A stretch of 64,000 nt of DNA from Gemmatimonadota bacterium (lineage in GTDB: Bacteria; Gemmatimonadota; Gemmatimonadetes; Gemmatimonadales; Gemmatimonadaceae), in NCBI GenBank assembly GCA_026387915.1, contig JAPLKS010000022.1, positions 62,001-126,000 of the forward strand. Reading direction: 5' to 3'. The notes under the pieces are model-generated. The model saw only the letters and a list, made by a program, of their open reading frames with translations. It was not told the DNA's origin and did no database searches. The translations under genes were made by a program, and so were the position numbers. Shown here one piece after another: positions 36,501-44,571 of the stretch (position 1 is the stretch's first letter; the number at the start of each line of letters is the position of its first letter).

Positions 36501-36719
36501 GGTGGCGGCGGTGGTGGTGGTCGCGGCAACGCTGGTCCGCCGAACAACAGCTGCTCGGGCGGCGGCGCTGGACGCGGAGCCGGTGGTGGAGGTGGCGGCT
36601 TTGGTGGTGGTGGTGGCGCACTCGAAGCGGGGATGTACAACGTCTCGCTCACCGTCAACGGCAAGACGATCATCAAGCCGGTGAAGGTGCTCGAAGACGT
36701 GTGGATGAACGAACGCTGA
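33525..36719 (+). CDS. Secreted VPS10/sortilin-type Asp-box propeller protein
   Basis: 1064 residues from ATG 33525. The signal peptide ends AAASAQ. The protein is a chain of beta-propeller blades, each with an Asp-box-like turn: KTTDGGKTW, KSTDGGKTW, RSENAGRSW, RSDNAGRSW, SYDQGRNW, SRDGGVTF, TKDFGKTF and SLDAGAHW. The C-terminal part is a beta-sandwich (VKISVTDAAGRTL). Three long Gly/Ala-rich inserts (about residues 305-330, 565-625 and 990-1045) interrupt loops between blades. It is likely an exported glycoside hydrolase-like or peptide-binding protein. The activity is not proved by motifs. A 17-bp hairpin separates it from the amidase downstream. Confidence 0.87.
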   Translation: MSPALRRLPAAALLLAAALFPAAASAQGRGAARDSVQINRSANPVLQNFKFRSIGPAVMGGRIDDIAVSESNPNIIYLGYAVGGVFKSENNGTTWAPVFEEQSVASIGDIAVHPRDPNVVYVGTGEPNNRQTSSFGDGIYKTTDGGKTWQNIGLKETQTIARIVIDPRNPEVVYVASPGHLFGPNAERGIYKSTDGGKTWNKIQYIDENTGFTDIQMSPSNSSVLVAASYQRRRSGCCFNGGGAGSALWRSENAGRSWTKITDKGLPTGTYGRIAVDIAKSNSSVWYAQIEAGSTGDAPAVVPAAVAAGAAGAAAGGGGGGGRGGFDWCNNGAPAGLGGRGGEADTTKPPALDAAKGGIFRSDNAGRSWHLVTNCNARPMYFSQLRIDPQNENTIYVAGLPVAKSLDGGKTFTVLDAAGGTGTAGHVDQHAIWINPKNSNHVMIGNDGGLDISYDQGRNWQFVNTMAAGLAYAVSADMRHPYHVQFGLQDNNAWGGPSSKRGSVGIMNSDWYPLAGGDGFWTQADPNDHHIVYAESQDGNTTRFDLSTGQQKSIRPAPMAAVAGAAAAGGRGAGGAGRGGRGAGAAAAGAAAAAPVAAAAPAACVDGRVGGGGGGGGGRAGGAGNVVNSQPGDSYRFNWNTPFLLSPHSGSIVWLGGNRLFKSVDRGDHWVASADLTKQIDRCKIALMGAAGTQQQLSKNDGVVSYSTIVSVSESPVIPGIVWAGTDDGLLQVSRDGGVTFTEVGKNIAGLPANHDYFFSRVDASHFDAGTAYIAVDGHRSDDLKPYVYVTKDFGKTFTAITNGLPASGNVQVVREDPKNRDLLYVGMEYGLYASLDAGAHWEKFMNNYPTVRTDDILVHPRDNDLIIATHGRSIFIADDITPLQQLTAAVKESDAFLFDVRPAINYLNDRQLQQHSGGQQLFVGDNAPRGTSISYWLKSAATGDVKISVTDAAGRTLCTSDGPKSAGINRVQWALISPLLNAAGRGAGAAGGGGGGGGRGNAGPPNNSCSGGGAGRGAGGGGGGFGGGGGALEAGMYNVSLTVNGKTIIKPVKVLEDVWMNER

Positions 36720-36724
36720 CGACC

Positions 36725-36763
36725 CTCGCCTCTGGGCGTGCGCACGGCACGCCCAGAGGCGAG
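36725..36763 (+). terminator. 17-bp perfect hairpin between VPS10 gene and amidase
   Basis: Arms CTCGCCTCTGGGCGTGC (36725-36741) and GCACGCCCAGAGGCGAG (36747-36763) are exact complements with a five-base loop, followed by ATTTCC. It begins five bases after the VPS10 stop and ends 40 bases before the amidase start. It could be an intrinsic terminator with a poor T-tract or an RNA-stability or attenuation hairpin. Confidence 0.7.
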
Positions 36764-36803
36764 ATTTCCACGACCGACGCCCCACTTCCCCACGAGGACA
36801 GCC

Positions 36804-38651
36804 GTGACCAATCCCGAAGAACTGCTTGACTTGATGGAACAGGACCTCCACTCGGCGGACTATGACGACGAGGCATTCGGCGGGATGGACCGTCGGCGTT
36901 TTGTGTTCATGTCGCTCGTCGCAGCGGCGGCCACCACTTTTGGCACCGAAGCCGCGCGCGCACAGGGTGGCGGCGGAGCAGCGGCGGCGGGCGGTGCCGC
37001 GGGACGTGGTCAGCAAGCGCAAGCGGCCGCGCCGCCACCACTGGGCAACGGCGAAGCGCCGGCCTTGCAGTTCCAGCCTTACCCAGGCGGCACGGGCGCG
37101 ATGATGGAAAAGCTCGCGCGCGAACGCGGCCGCGCGGCATTCGATCGTGCGGTGTTTACGGTGGAACCGTGGAAAGGCGCCGTGCCCACCAACCCCGACG
37201 ACATTGCGTATCTCCCCGCGCATCGCCTCTCGGCGCTGATCAAAGCCAGGAAGATCACGTCGGTGCAACTCACCGACATCTATTTGAACCGGCTCAAGCG
37301 ACTGAATGCCACGCTGCTCTGCGCCGTGACGATTATGGAAACGTCCGCGCGCGCCGAAGCCGCAAAGGCAGACGCCGAGCTGGCGGCCGGTAAGTATCGC
37401 GGCCCGTTGCATGGGCTCCCCTACGGCGTGAAGGATCTCTTCAATACGAAGGGCGTGCCCACCACGTGGGGCGCGAAGGATTTTGAAAACCGCATCATCG
37501 ACGAAGACGCCGAAATCGTGGTGCGCCTACGCGAGGCGGGTGCGGTGCTGATTGCGAAGCTGGCGACGGGCCTCTTTGCGCAGAACGATCAGTGGTTCCG
37601 CGGTCGCACCAATAATCCGTGGAATCTTGTGCAGGGCTCGAGCGGTTCGTCCGCAGGCCCGGCTTCGGCATCGGCGTCGGGTTGTGTGGCCTTCGCGATT
37701 GGCACGGAGACGCAGGGATCGATCGTGTCACCGGCGATTCGTTGCGGTGTGAGCGCTCTGCGCCCGACCTTCGGTCGCGTGAGCCGGAGCGGTGGTATGG
37801 TGCTAGCGTGGAGCCAGGATCGCGTGGGGCCTATCTGCCGGACGATCGAAGACTGCGCGATGGTGTTCAACGCCGTGCACGGTGTAGATGAAAAAGATCC
37901 CTCGACGGTGACGACGCCATTCCACTACAACCGCGCGCTAAAGCTGTCGTCACTCCGCGTGGGCGTGGACGCCAATGCTCCCAAGGAATTTGTGGAGCAG
38001 CTCAAGGCCATCGGGATTGTGCCAACGGAAATCGGTGCGCGCCCCGCTATTGCGGGTGCTGGATCCGGCGGCTTGAATGTTGAATACGCTGCGGCGTTCG
38101 ATGAGTACGTGCAGCGCAAGGCCAAGGAGATTGGGCTCGATCTCAATGCGCTACCGGAACCGGGACGCGGTGGTGCGGCATTTGGTGGTGGCCGAGGAGC
38201 TGGCGTTGATACAGCGGCAGCTCGCATTGCCGCGGCAGCCGCCGCGGCGAATCCGATGGCGCCAGCAGATTGGAACCCGCGTTTCGTGGCGGGGCGCACG
38301 GTACGTGCGTTCGACTTTATTCAGAGCCAGCGTCGGCGCTACATGCTCGTGTCGCAGTGGGGCACGTTCATGAAGGATCTCGACATGTTCGTCGGCAATC
38401 CAAATGGAGACGTGGCGGCCAACGCACAGACCGGACATCCGTGCGCGGTGTTGCCCTATAAGTTCGACGTGCCGCAGGCGTTCGGCGGCGGTCGTGGTGG
38501 CGCGGCGGCACCGCCGGCCCCAGAACTCAAGCCGCAGCCGATTTGCGGCGTGATTGTCGGCAACTTGTTCAACGACGATCTGATTTTGTCCGTGGCGCAT
38601 CAGGTGCAGGAACACAACAAGTTGCACCTCAAGCGTCCAGAACTCGCCTAA
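36804..38651 (+). CDS. TAT-exported amidase-signature-family hydrolase
   Basis: Start at GTG 36804 with GAGGACAGCC upstream. 615 residues. A twin-arginine signal (MDRRRFVFMSLVAAAATT, about 28-46) is followed by a Gly/Ala-rich stretch. The amidase signature is complete: catalytic Lys in YGVKDLF (about 208), cis-Ser in GSSGSSAG (about 278) and nucleophile Ser in TETQGSIVSP (about 303). A second low-complexity Ala/Gly loop lies about residues 450-480. It is related to Asp-tRNA/Glu-tRNA amidotransferase subunit A, but export and the missing partner genes argue for an independent amide hydrolase. Confidence 0.87.
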   Translation: MTNPEELLDLMEQDLHSADYDDEAFGGMDRRRFVFMSLVAAAATTFGTEAARAQGGGGAAAAGGAAGRGQQAQAAAPPPLGNGEAPALQFQPYPGGTGAMMEKLARERGRAAFDRAVFTVEPWKGAVPTNPDDIAYLPAHRLSALIKARKITSVQLTDIYLNRLKRLNATLLCAVTIMETSARAEAAKADAELAAGKYRGPLHGLPYGVKDLFNTKGVPTTWGAKDFENRIIDEDAEIVVRLREAGAVLIAKLATGLFAQNDQWFRGRTNNPWNLVQGSSGSSAGPASASASGCVAFAIGTETQGSIVSPAIRCGVSALRPTFGRVSRSGGMVLAWSQDRVGPICRTIEDCAMVFNAVHGVDEKDPSTVTTPFHYNRALKLSSLRVGVDANAPKEFVEQLKAIGIVPTEIGARPAIAGAGSGGLNVEYAAAFDEYVQRKAKEIGLDLNALPEPGRGGAAFGGGRGAGVDTAAARIAAAAAAANPMAPADWNPRFVAGRTVRAFDFIQSQRRRYMLVSQWGTFMKDLDMFVGNPNGDVAANAQTGHPCAVLPYKFDVPQAFGGGRGGAAAPPAPELKPQPICGVIVGNLFNDDLILSVAHQVQEHNKLHLKRPELA

Positions 38652-38656
38652 GGTGG

Positions 38657-39232
38657 TCAGCGCCGCGACGTCACCACACGTCGCGGCGCGGCCCACTTGG
38701 CCATCAGCGCACCGCCAAGGAACCCGCCAAGGTGCGCTTGCCAGCTGATGCCGGGCTGGCTCGGCAACACGCCAAACACGAGTCCGCCCCAGAGCGCGGT
38801 GACTCCAATGCTCAGGACAATCGGCCAGAAGGACCGCGCAAAGACGCCGCCGAGCACCAGAAAACCTAGATAGCCAAAAATCACGCCGCTTGCGCCGATG
38901 GTCACGCTGTTCGGTGCGGCAAAGGCCCACGCCACGAGTCCGCTCGTGAGCGCCGCAACAGCGGTGACGCCAACGAAGTGCCGCACATCGCGCAGCATCA
39001 CCAACCAGCCGAGCACGAGAAAGGGGACGCTGTTTGAGGTGATGTGCTCTAGGCTACCGTGAAGAAACGGGGCGTAGAGAATGCCGGTGAGCCCGTCGGT
39101 CGTGCGCGGGTGGATGCCGTAGCCATCGAGGGCGCCGCCGAGCAGCGAGTCCACGCCAAAACTGAGCCACATTGCCGCGAGGAGCGCGCCCAAGAGGGTG
39201 GCGTGAAGTTTGAGCGTGCGAGTAATTGCCAT
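38657..39232 (-). CDS. Rhomboid-family intramembrane serine protease
   Basis: 191 residues, ATG 39232. Six hydrophobic helices are visible. The nucleophile Ser is in GASGVIFGYLG (about 113), the catalytic His in WQAHLGGFLGG (about 165), and the L1-loop or helix 2 has HGSLEHITSNSVPFL with HxxxN. The family cleaves transmembrane substrates. The C-terminal end is basic (RRVVTSRR). Its coding end overlaps an 11-bp hairpin (38661-38688) that could terminate the opposite amidase transcript. Confidence 0.87.
   Translation of the reverse strand: MAITRTLKLHATLLGALLAAMWLSFGVDSLLGGALDGYGIHPRTTDGLTGILYAPFLHGSLEHITSNSVPFLVLGWLVMLRDVRHFVGVTAVAALTSGLVAWAFAAPNSVTIGASGVIFGYLGFLVLGGVFARSFWPIVLSIGVTALWGGLVFGVLPSQPGISWQAHLGGFLGGALMAKWAAPRRVVTSRR
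38661..38688. terminator. 11-bp hairpin at the convergent ends of amidase and rhomboid genes
   Basis: CGCCGCGACGT (38661-38671) and ACGTCGCGGCG (38678-38688) pair perfectly with a six-base loop CACCAC. It lies inside the last codons of the rhomboid gene and just after the amidase stop at 38651. No T-tract follows, so this may be chance GC-rich symmetry. Confidence 0.45.
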
Positions 39233-39297
39233 GGAGTAGGAACGTAGTGCGACGGTGCCAAGAACGCACCGTCGCCTCACCCTCACCCGCCCCAGCT

Positions 39298-39570
39298 ATG
39301 CGCGGCAAGCCACCGATCACCATCTCCGACGACGCCCGCAAACGGGCCACGGCGTCCATTCGCCGGTATTTTCTCAACGATCTCGAGGTCGAGATTGGCG
39401 ATCTCAAAGCGGGGATCGTCCTCGACTTTGTGCTCTCGGAAATCGGCCCGTCGATCTACAATCAGGCGATTGCCGATGCGCGCGGGTTCATGGAGGAGCG
39501 AATTGCCGACCTCGGGGCAGTCGCGGAGCACGCGGAGTTTCCGTACTGGAAGCCGGGGCCGAAACGATAG
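39298..39570 (+). CDS. DUF2164-family small protein
   Basis: 90 residues. The sequence DDARKRATASIRRYFLNDLEVEIGDLKAGIVLDFVL followed by EIGPSIYNQAIADA is the characteristic DUF2164 pattern: helical, with a conserved GPxIYNQAI-like segment. No function is known. It starts 65 bases from the divergent rhomboid gene and is followed by the YhiN-type flavoprotein. Confidence 0.8.
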   Translation: MRGKPPITISDDARKRATASIRRYFLNDLEVEIGDLKAGIVLDFVLSEIGPSIYNQAIADARGFMEERIADLGAVAEHAEFPYWKPGPKR

Positions 39571-39693
39571 GCTGATGGCGCGCGCCGTTTATGGAACCCG
39601 CAACCATGGCCAGCACCAGTTGCCATGGTTGCTGCCCTGCCCGATCTTCCATTCATCCCACACCGCGAGCAAACCGCCGTTCCTACACCAGCC

Positions 39694-40938
39694 ATGACCA
39701 CACCGCGTCGCCGACTCGTTGTCATCGGTGCCGGCGCGGCTGGCACCATGGCCGCGATCTTCGCCGCGGCGGGGGGCGCTGAGACCGTCCTGCTGGAACG
39801 CACCAAGGACGGCGGCCGCAAGATTCTCGTGAGCGGTGGCGGTCGCTGTAACGTGCTGCCCATGCAACTCGACGAGACACGGTTCGTGACCGACTCGTCG
39901 GTGAATACGTTGCGGCGCATCGTCCGTTCGTGGCCGCTGGCGGAACAGCGCACGTTCTTTGAGAACGACGTCGGCATTCCGCTCGTGGACGAGCCCGAGT
40001 CGCGCAAGACATTCCCCGCGTCGCATCGCGCGCGCGATGTGCGCGATGGCTTGATGGCGCTCGCGGTGCGGAACGGCGTTGCGTTGCGCATGGAAACGCA
40101 GGTGCGCGATGTCGTGCCGGTCGATCAGCGTTGGCGCATTGATCTGCACGACGGCGAATCGATGACCGCCGACGCCGTGATTCTTTCCTGTGGCGGCCTG
40201 TCAGTCCCCAACACGGGAAGCGACGGCGCTGGGCTCGACATTACGCGAGCGCTCGGGCACACGATGCACGAGACATATCCCGCACTCACGCCGTTGCTCG
40301 ACCGGTCGGGTGCGTTCGCCAGTTTGTCCGGCGTGTCGCTGACCGTCACGCTCACCGCGCGCTCCGGTGCGCGCACGGCGACGGCGACCGGAGGTTTTCT
40401 CTTTACGCATCGCGGGTACAGTGGGCCGTCGGTGCTCGACATTTCGCACGTCTTTACGCGCCGCGGTGACGCGGGCGTAGCGCCTGGGCGACTCCTGGTG
40501 AAGTGGACCGCGCTCGACGACGCCCAGTGGGAGGCCGTCCTCAAGCCGCAGGGACCGCAGGGAGCGCGTACCGTGCTGGCCACGCTACGCGAGGAACTTC
40601 CCGACCGGCTCGCTATGGTATTGATGGGGATCGCCATTGTAGAGCCCATGCGCACACTCGCTGAGCTCCGGCGTGACGAACGGCTCCGGTTGATCGAGGC
40701 GCTCGTGCGTGGCGTGCTGCCGTGGAGCGGCGACGAGGGCTATCAAAAAGCTGAAGTCACAGGCGGCGGGGTGAGTCTCGCGGAAATCGATCCGCGCACA
40801 ATGGAAAGTCGTCGGCACCCTGGACTGTACCTCTGCGGTGAGTTACTGGATGCGTTCGGGCCGATTGGAGGCTACAATTTTCTCTGGGCGTGGGCGACGG
40901 GACGCGCGGCTGGCTCCGGCGCGGCTGCCCAGCGCTGA
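39694..40938 (+). CDS. BaiN/YhiN-family FAD-dependent oxidoreductase
   Basis: 414 residues from ATG 39694. The Rossmann dinucleotide motif VIGAGAAGTMAA is at about 10-20, the ERTKDGGRKILVSGGGRCN block (typical of the HI0933/YhiN family) about 37-55, a middle substrate-domain insert, and a C-terminal AEVTGGGVSLAEIDPRTMES...GLYLCGELLDAFGPIGGYNFLWAWATG FAD-site block. This large family includes the bile-acid flavoprotein BaiN; most members are of unknown role. It may be cotranscribed with DUF2164. Confidence 0.88.
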   Translation: MTTPRRRLVVIGAGAAGTMAAIFAAAGGAETVLLERTKDGGRKILVSGGGRCNVLPMQLDETRFVTDSSVNTLRRIVRSWPLAEQRTFFENDVGIPLVDEPESRKTFPASHRARDVRDGLMALAVRNGVALRMETQVRDVVPVDQRWRIDLHDGESMTADAVILSCGGLSVPNTGSDGAGLDITRALGHTMHETYPALTPLLDRSGAFASLSGVSLTVTLTARSGARTATATGGFLFTHRGYSGPSVLDISHVFTRRGDAGVAPGRLLVKWTALDDAQWEAVLKPQGPQGARTVLATLREELPDRLAMVLMGIAIVEPMRTLAELRRDERLRLIEALVRGVLPWSGDEGYQKAEVTGGGVSLAEIDPRTMESRRHPGLYLCGELLDAFGPIGGYNFLWAWATGRAAGSGAAAQR

Positions 40939-41034
40939 GTGGCATTCGCAGCGCCGCATCGACGGCGCGGCGGAGTGCTTGGCCATGATACCTGCTATTT
41001 CAATTTGAATTTTCCTCAGTTCGGAGTTTGCCCG

Positions 41035-42726
41035 ATGCGTCAGCCGTTTATTGCCGTCGCGCTTTGCCTTGCTACTGTGGCGCACGCGCAAGACCGTTCG
41101 CAGTCGCGCTCGACCATCACCTCCACGCACGGCATTGTCGCGAGCGAAAGTGTGCTCGCCTCCCAAGTGGGCGCGTCAATTCTTGAGCGCGGTGGCAACG
41201 CGGTGGATGCGGCGATCGCGACCAATGCCATGATGGGGCTCGTCGCCCCAATGAACGACGGCATCGGCGGTGATCTCTTCGCTATCTACTACGAGGCAAA
41301 AACAGGAAAACTGTACGGACTCAACGCCTCGGGCTGGGCGCCAAAAGCGCTCACCGCCGACTACTTGCTCGCCAAGGGTCTCACCACCATGCCGCAGCGC
41401 GGCATTCATGCCGCCACGGTGCCGGGCGCCGTGAACGGCTGGGCCAAACTGCTCAGTCGATTTGGGCGCCAGTCATTTGCGCAGGTGCTCGCACCGGCTA
41501 TTCGCTATGCCGAAGCGGGATTCCCCGTGGGTGAAGTCGTCAGCGTGTATTGGAAGGACAGCGAGAAAGACCTTCGCGCCGACGCGCCGACGGCGCAGAC
41601 CTACCTCCCCGCGGGTCACGTGCCGGTCGCCGGTGAGCTCTTTCGGAATCCGGATCTCGCCTGGACGTACAAAGAAATCGCACGCGGCGGAGCGGCCGCG
41701 TTTTACAAAGGCGCCATCTCCAAAAAGATGCTGGCTACCTTCGAGAGCCATGGCGGCACCATGACCGCGGCCGATCTCGCGGAGTTCGACGGCGAATGGG
41801 TGGATCCCATCTCCACGACCTACCATGGGTGGACGGTCTACGAACTGCCGCCCAACGGACAAGGCATTGCCGCACTCGAGATGCTCAATATCATGGAACA
41901 GTTTCCGCTCGCCGAGGCGGGACACAATTCGGTGAAGGCCCTGCACCTGATGATTGAAGCCAAGAAGCTCGCGTATGCCGACATGCAGCGCTACGACGCC
42001 GATCCGCGTTTTGCAAAAATTCCAGTCGCCGCCATGCGCTCCAAGGCGTACGCCGCTGAACGCGCCAAGTTGATTGATGCGGCGCATGCGACCTGCAATG
42101 TGCCGGCTGGTACGCCGCAGGGCACGGACAACGGGACGACGTATCTGAGCGTCGTGGATCGCGACGGCAACATGATTTCACTGATCCAGAGCAATTACTC
42201 AACCGTGGGCTTTGGCTCTGGCATTGCTGTGGGCGGTGCGGGATTTGTGCTCCACAATCGCGGCGGCGGCTTCACGCTCGACAAGAATAGCCCGAACGTG
42301 CTCGCGGGGCGTAAGCGTCCGCTGCACACGATCATCCCAGCATTCATGGAAAAAGATGACGTGCGTGTGGCCTTTGGCATCATGGGCGGATGGAATCAGG
42401 CGCAGGCCCACGCGCAGTTTGTATCGAATGTCGTAGACTTTGGCATGAACGTGCAGGCCGCGCTCGACGTCCCACGCTTTTCCAAGGAGACGTTCGCTGG
42501 CTGCGATGTCAACTTCGAATCACGCGTGGCCGAATCAACGCGCAACGCCCTCGCGGCGCTCGGTCATGTGATTGTGATGCGTGGCGACTATTCGTCCACT
42601 CGGATGGGCTCCGGTCAGGTGGTCATGCGCAACTATACAACGCGCATGAACTCCGGCGCGTCCGATCCACGAAAGGATGGCGCCGCCGTGCAGGAGCTCC
42701 TCGGCGCCAGCATCAAAAAGCATTAA
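41035..42726 (+). CDS. Gamma-glutamyltransferase family protein (GGT)
   Basis: 563 residues from ATG 41035 with CGGAG eight bases upstream. Signal peptide ending VAHAQ. The GGT fold is clear: GIVASESVLASQVGASILERGGNAVDAAIAT, then the autoprocessing threonine in NGTTYLSVVDRDG (about residue 367), which becomes the N-terminus of the small subunit and nucleophile. GFVLHNRGGGF follows. Periplasmic GGTs cleave glutathione and gamma-glutamyl amides. Some relatives hydrolyse other acyl amides, so the exact substrate is open. Confidence 0.87.
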   Translation: MRQPFIAVALCLATVAHAQDRSQSRSTITSTHGIVASESVLASQVGASILERGGNAVDAAIATNAMMGLVAPMNDGIGGDLFAIYYEAKTGKLYGLNASGWAPKALTADYLLAKGLTTMPQRGIHAATVPGAVNGWAKLLSRFGRQSFAQVLAPAIRYAEAGFPVGEVVSVYWKDSEKDLRADAPTAQTYLPAGHVPVAGELFRNPDLAWTYKEIARGGAAAFYKGAISKKMLATFESHGGTMTAADLAEFDGEWVDPISTTYHGWTVYELPPNGQGIAALEMLNIMEQFPLAEAGHNSVKALHLMIEAKKLAYADMQRYDADPRFAKIPVAAMRSKAYAAERAKLIDAAHATCNVPAGTPQGTDNGTTYLSVVDRDGNMISLIQSNYSTVGFGSGIAVGGAGFVLHNRGGGFTLDKNSPNVLAGRKRPLHTIIPAFMEKDDVRVAFGIMGGWNQAQAHAQFVSNVVDFGMNVQAALDVPRFSKETFAGCDVNFESRVAESTRNALAALGHVIVMRGDYSSTRMGSGQVVMRNYTTRMNSGASDPRKDGAAVQELLGASIKKH

Positions 42727-42785
42727 CAACGTCCTCCGCGGTGCGTGAGCACTACAGCACTTCTCCTTTTCGAGACCATCACCTC

Positions 42786-44483
42786 ATGAGCCGTTCGCTC
42801 AGCTTTGCCACGCGTGCCGCGTTGTCCGCTGTCACCGTGCTGTCCGCCTGCTCGGCGCCGCCGCAGACACAGCCTGCGCCCATCGCCGTCGCTGGTACAT
42901 CGATCGCCGTGTCCGTGCGCACCGACACGGTGTTCGACGTTGTGATTCGTAACGGACGCGTGCTCGATGGACAGGGCAATCCGTTTATTCTCGCCGACGT
43001 TGGCATTCGCAATGGCCGATTCACCAAGATCGGGGTGATTCCGCAGCGCGGCACACGAGAGATTGACGCGCGCGGACAGTACGTCTCGCCCGGTTGGATC
43101 GACATGATGGATCAGTCCGGCGGCGTGTTGCCGCAGAGCGGACTCGCCGAGAACAAGCTGCAAGAGGGCGTGACGACGGCCATTGGAGGCGAAGGCGGCA
43201 CCCCGGTGCCGGCGACCGGCGTCAGAGGCTACTTCGACAATCTTGAGCGGCAGGGAATCAGCATCAACTTCGGTTCGTATTTCAGCGAGACGCAGGCCCG
43301 TCAGGCGGTGATTGGTGCCTCGTCACGCGTTCCGACGACGGCCGAACTCGTGCGGATGCGCGCGATTCTGGATACGGCGATGCGCGGCGGTGCGATGGGG
43401 ATGACGACCGCGCTCATTTATCCGCCGAGTAGCTACGCGACGACGCCGGAGTTGATTGAGGTGGCCAAGGCCGTGGCGGTGTATGGCGGCACCTATGCCA
43501 GTCACATTCGCGGCGAGGGGCCCGAGGTGCTCGACGCGGTGAAAGAAGCGATTGCGATTGGCGAGGGCGCGCATTTACCGGTTGAGATATTTCACCTCAA
43601 GGTATCGTACAAGCCGGGCTGGGGCATTCTGATGGATAGCGTGCGTCAGGTCGTGGACGCGGCGCGCGCACGCAACGTCGACGTGGCGGCGGACATGTAC
43701 CTCTACACCGCCGGCGGCACAGGACTCGAAGCGACGATTCCCAGCTGGGCGTCTGACGGCGGCAATGATTCGCTGCGCGTTCGTCTTGCAAACCCTGAGA
43801 TTCGGGCGCGACTCAAGCGCGAGGTTCAAAGCGGCTCACCCGGTTGGTTCAATATCGTCGCCGCTTGCGGGGGCTGGGATAAAATCGTGCTCGTGAACGC
43901 GCGCAACGCCGCGAACGCGAAGTACGAACAGCGCAACCTCGCCGACATCGCGAAGGAACTCGGGCGCGACCCCGCCGACGTTGCGTGGGATTTTGTGGCG
44001 CAGGGACGCGGGCGCGTGATGGCGATTTACCACATGATGAGCGAGCAGGACATTGAAACGGCGTTGCGCTTTCCGTGGACGAGCATCGGGAGCGATGCCG
44101 GTGCCACGGTGTCGGTCGGCGCCATCGACCAAACAGGACTGCCGCACCCGCGTGCGTATGGCAACTTCCCACGACTCATTGCGAAGTATGTCAAAGAGCG
44201 CCACGTGCTCACATTGCCCGAGGCGATTCGCAAGATGACCGGCTGGCCCGCCACGCGCATGAAGCTCGCAAACCGCGGAACGATTGCGGTGGGCAACTGG
44301 GCGGATGTGACGATTTTCGACTACGACACCATCGAGGACCGTGCAACCTTTGAAAAACCGATGGCGTTGCCACTCGGCATTTCATACGTGCTGGTCAATG
44401 GCGTGGTCACGATCGACAAGGGCACGCACACGAACGCCAAGGCTGGGCGGGTGCTCTGGGGGCCAGGGCGGCGCAACGACTAA
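42786..44483 (+). CDS. N-acyl-D-amino-acid deacylase/D-aminoacylase-like amidohydrolase lipoprotein
   Basis: 565 residues from ATG 42786, lipobox LSAC. The amidohydrolase N-terminal beta-sandwich (VIRNGRVLDGQGNP, YVSPGWIDMMDQSGG) precedes a TIM barrel with SHIRGEG (about 240), IFHLKVS (about 269) and GSDAG (about 436). The C-terminal sandwich closes it (GTIAVGNWADVTIFDYDTI). The position where most members have HxH (GFID-x-H-x-H) reads WIDMMDQS, and the usual Cys after the N-domain region reads GGEGG. The first metal site is therefore altered. It is probably still an N-acyl-amino-acid-type hydrolase or a relative. Tandem with the GGT gene. Confidence 0.8.
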   Translation: MSRSLSFATRAALSAVTVLSACSAPPQTQPAPIAVAGTSIAVSVRTDTVFDVVIRNGRVLDGQGNPFILADVGIRNGRFTKIGVIPQRGTREIDARGQYVSPGWIDMMDQSGGVLPQSGLAENKLQEGVTTAIGGEGGTPVPATGVRGYFDNLERQGISINFGSYFSETQARQAVIGASSRVPTTAELVRMRAILDTAMRGGAMGMTTALIYPPSSYATTPELIEVAKAVAVYGGTYASHIRGEGPEVLDAVKEAIAIGEGAHLPVEIFHLKVSYKPGWGILMDSVRQVVDAARARNVDVAADMYLYTAGGTGLEATIPSWASDGGNDSLRVRLANPEIRARLKREVQSGSPGWFNIVAACGGWDKIVLVNARNAANAKYEQRNLADIAKELGRDPADVAWDFVAQGRGRVMAIYHMMSEQDIETALRFPWTSIGSDAGATVSVGAIDQTGLPHPRAYGNFPRLIAKYVKERHVLTLPEAIRKMTGWPATRMKLANRGTIAVGNWADVTIFDYDTIEDRATFEKPMALPLGISYVLVNGVVTIDKGTHTNAKAGRVLWGPGRRND

Positions 44484-44494
44484 CTGAGAGCACC

Positions 44495-44525
44495 GAACTG
44501 GCCCGTGGACTGAACGGGCCAGTTC
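44495..44525. terminator. 12-bp hairpin between convergent genes
   Basis: GAACTGGCCCGT (44495-44506) and ACGGGCCAGTTC (44514-44525) pair exactly around a seven-base loop. The hairpin is 11 bases after the amidohydrolase stop and in front of the minus-strand SDR end. No T-tract is present, so it is a weak terminator candidate. Confidence 0.55.
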
Positions 44526-44571
44526 GTGTGTTCAATGCGCATCAGGGCTGGGTCGCCAGCGCGAGCCACAG

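Noticed and set aside
34737-37412. 891-residue open frame on the minus strand
   Set aside because: It lies opposite the VPS10 gene and the amidase, both with signals and clear motifs. The translation is Arg/His/Val-rich with no domain; this is the typical antisense frame of GC-rich DNA.
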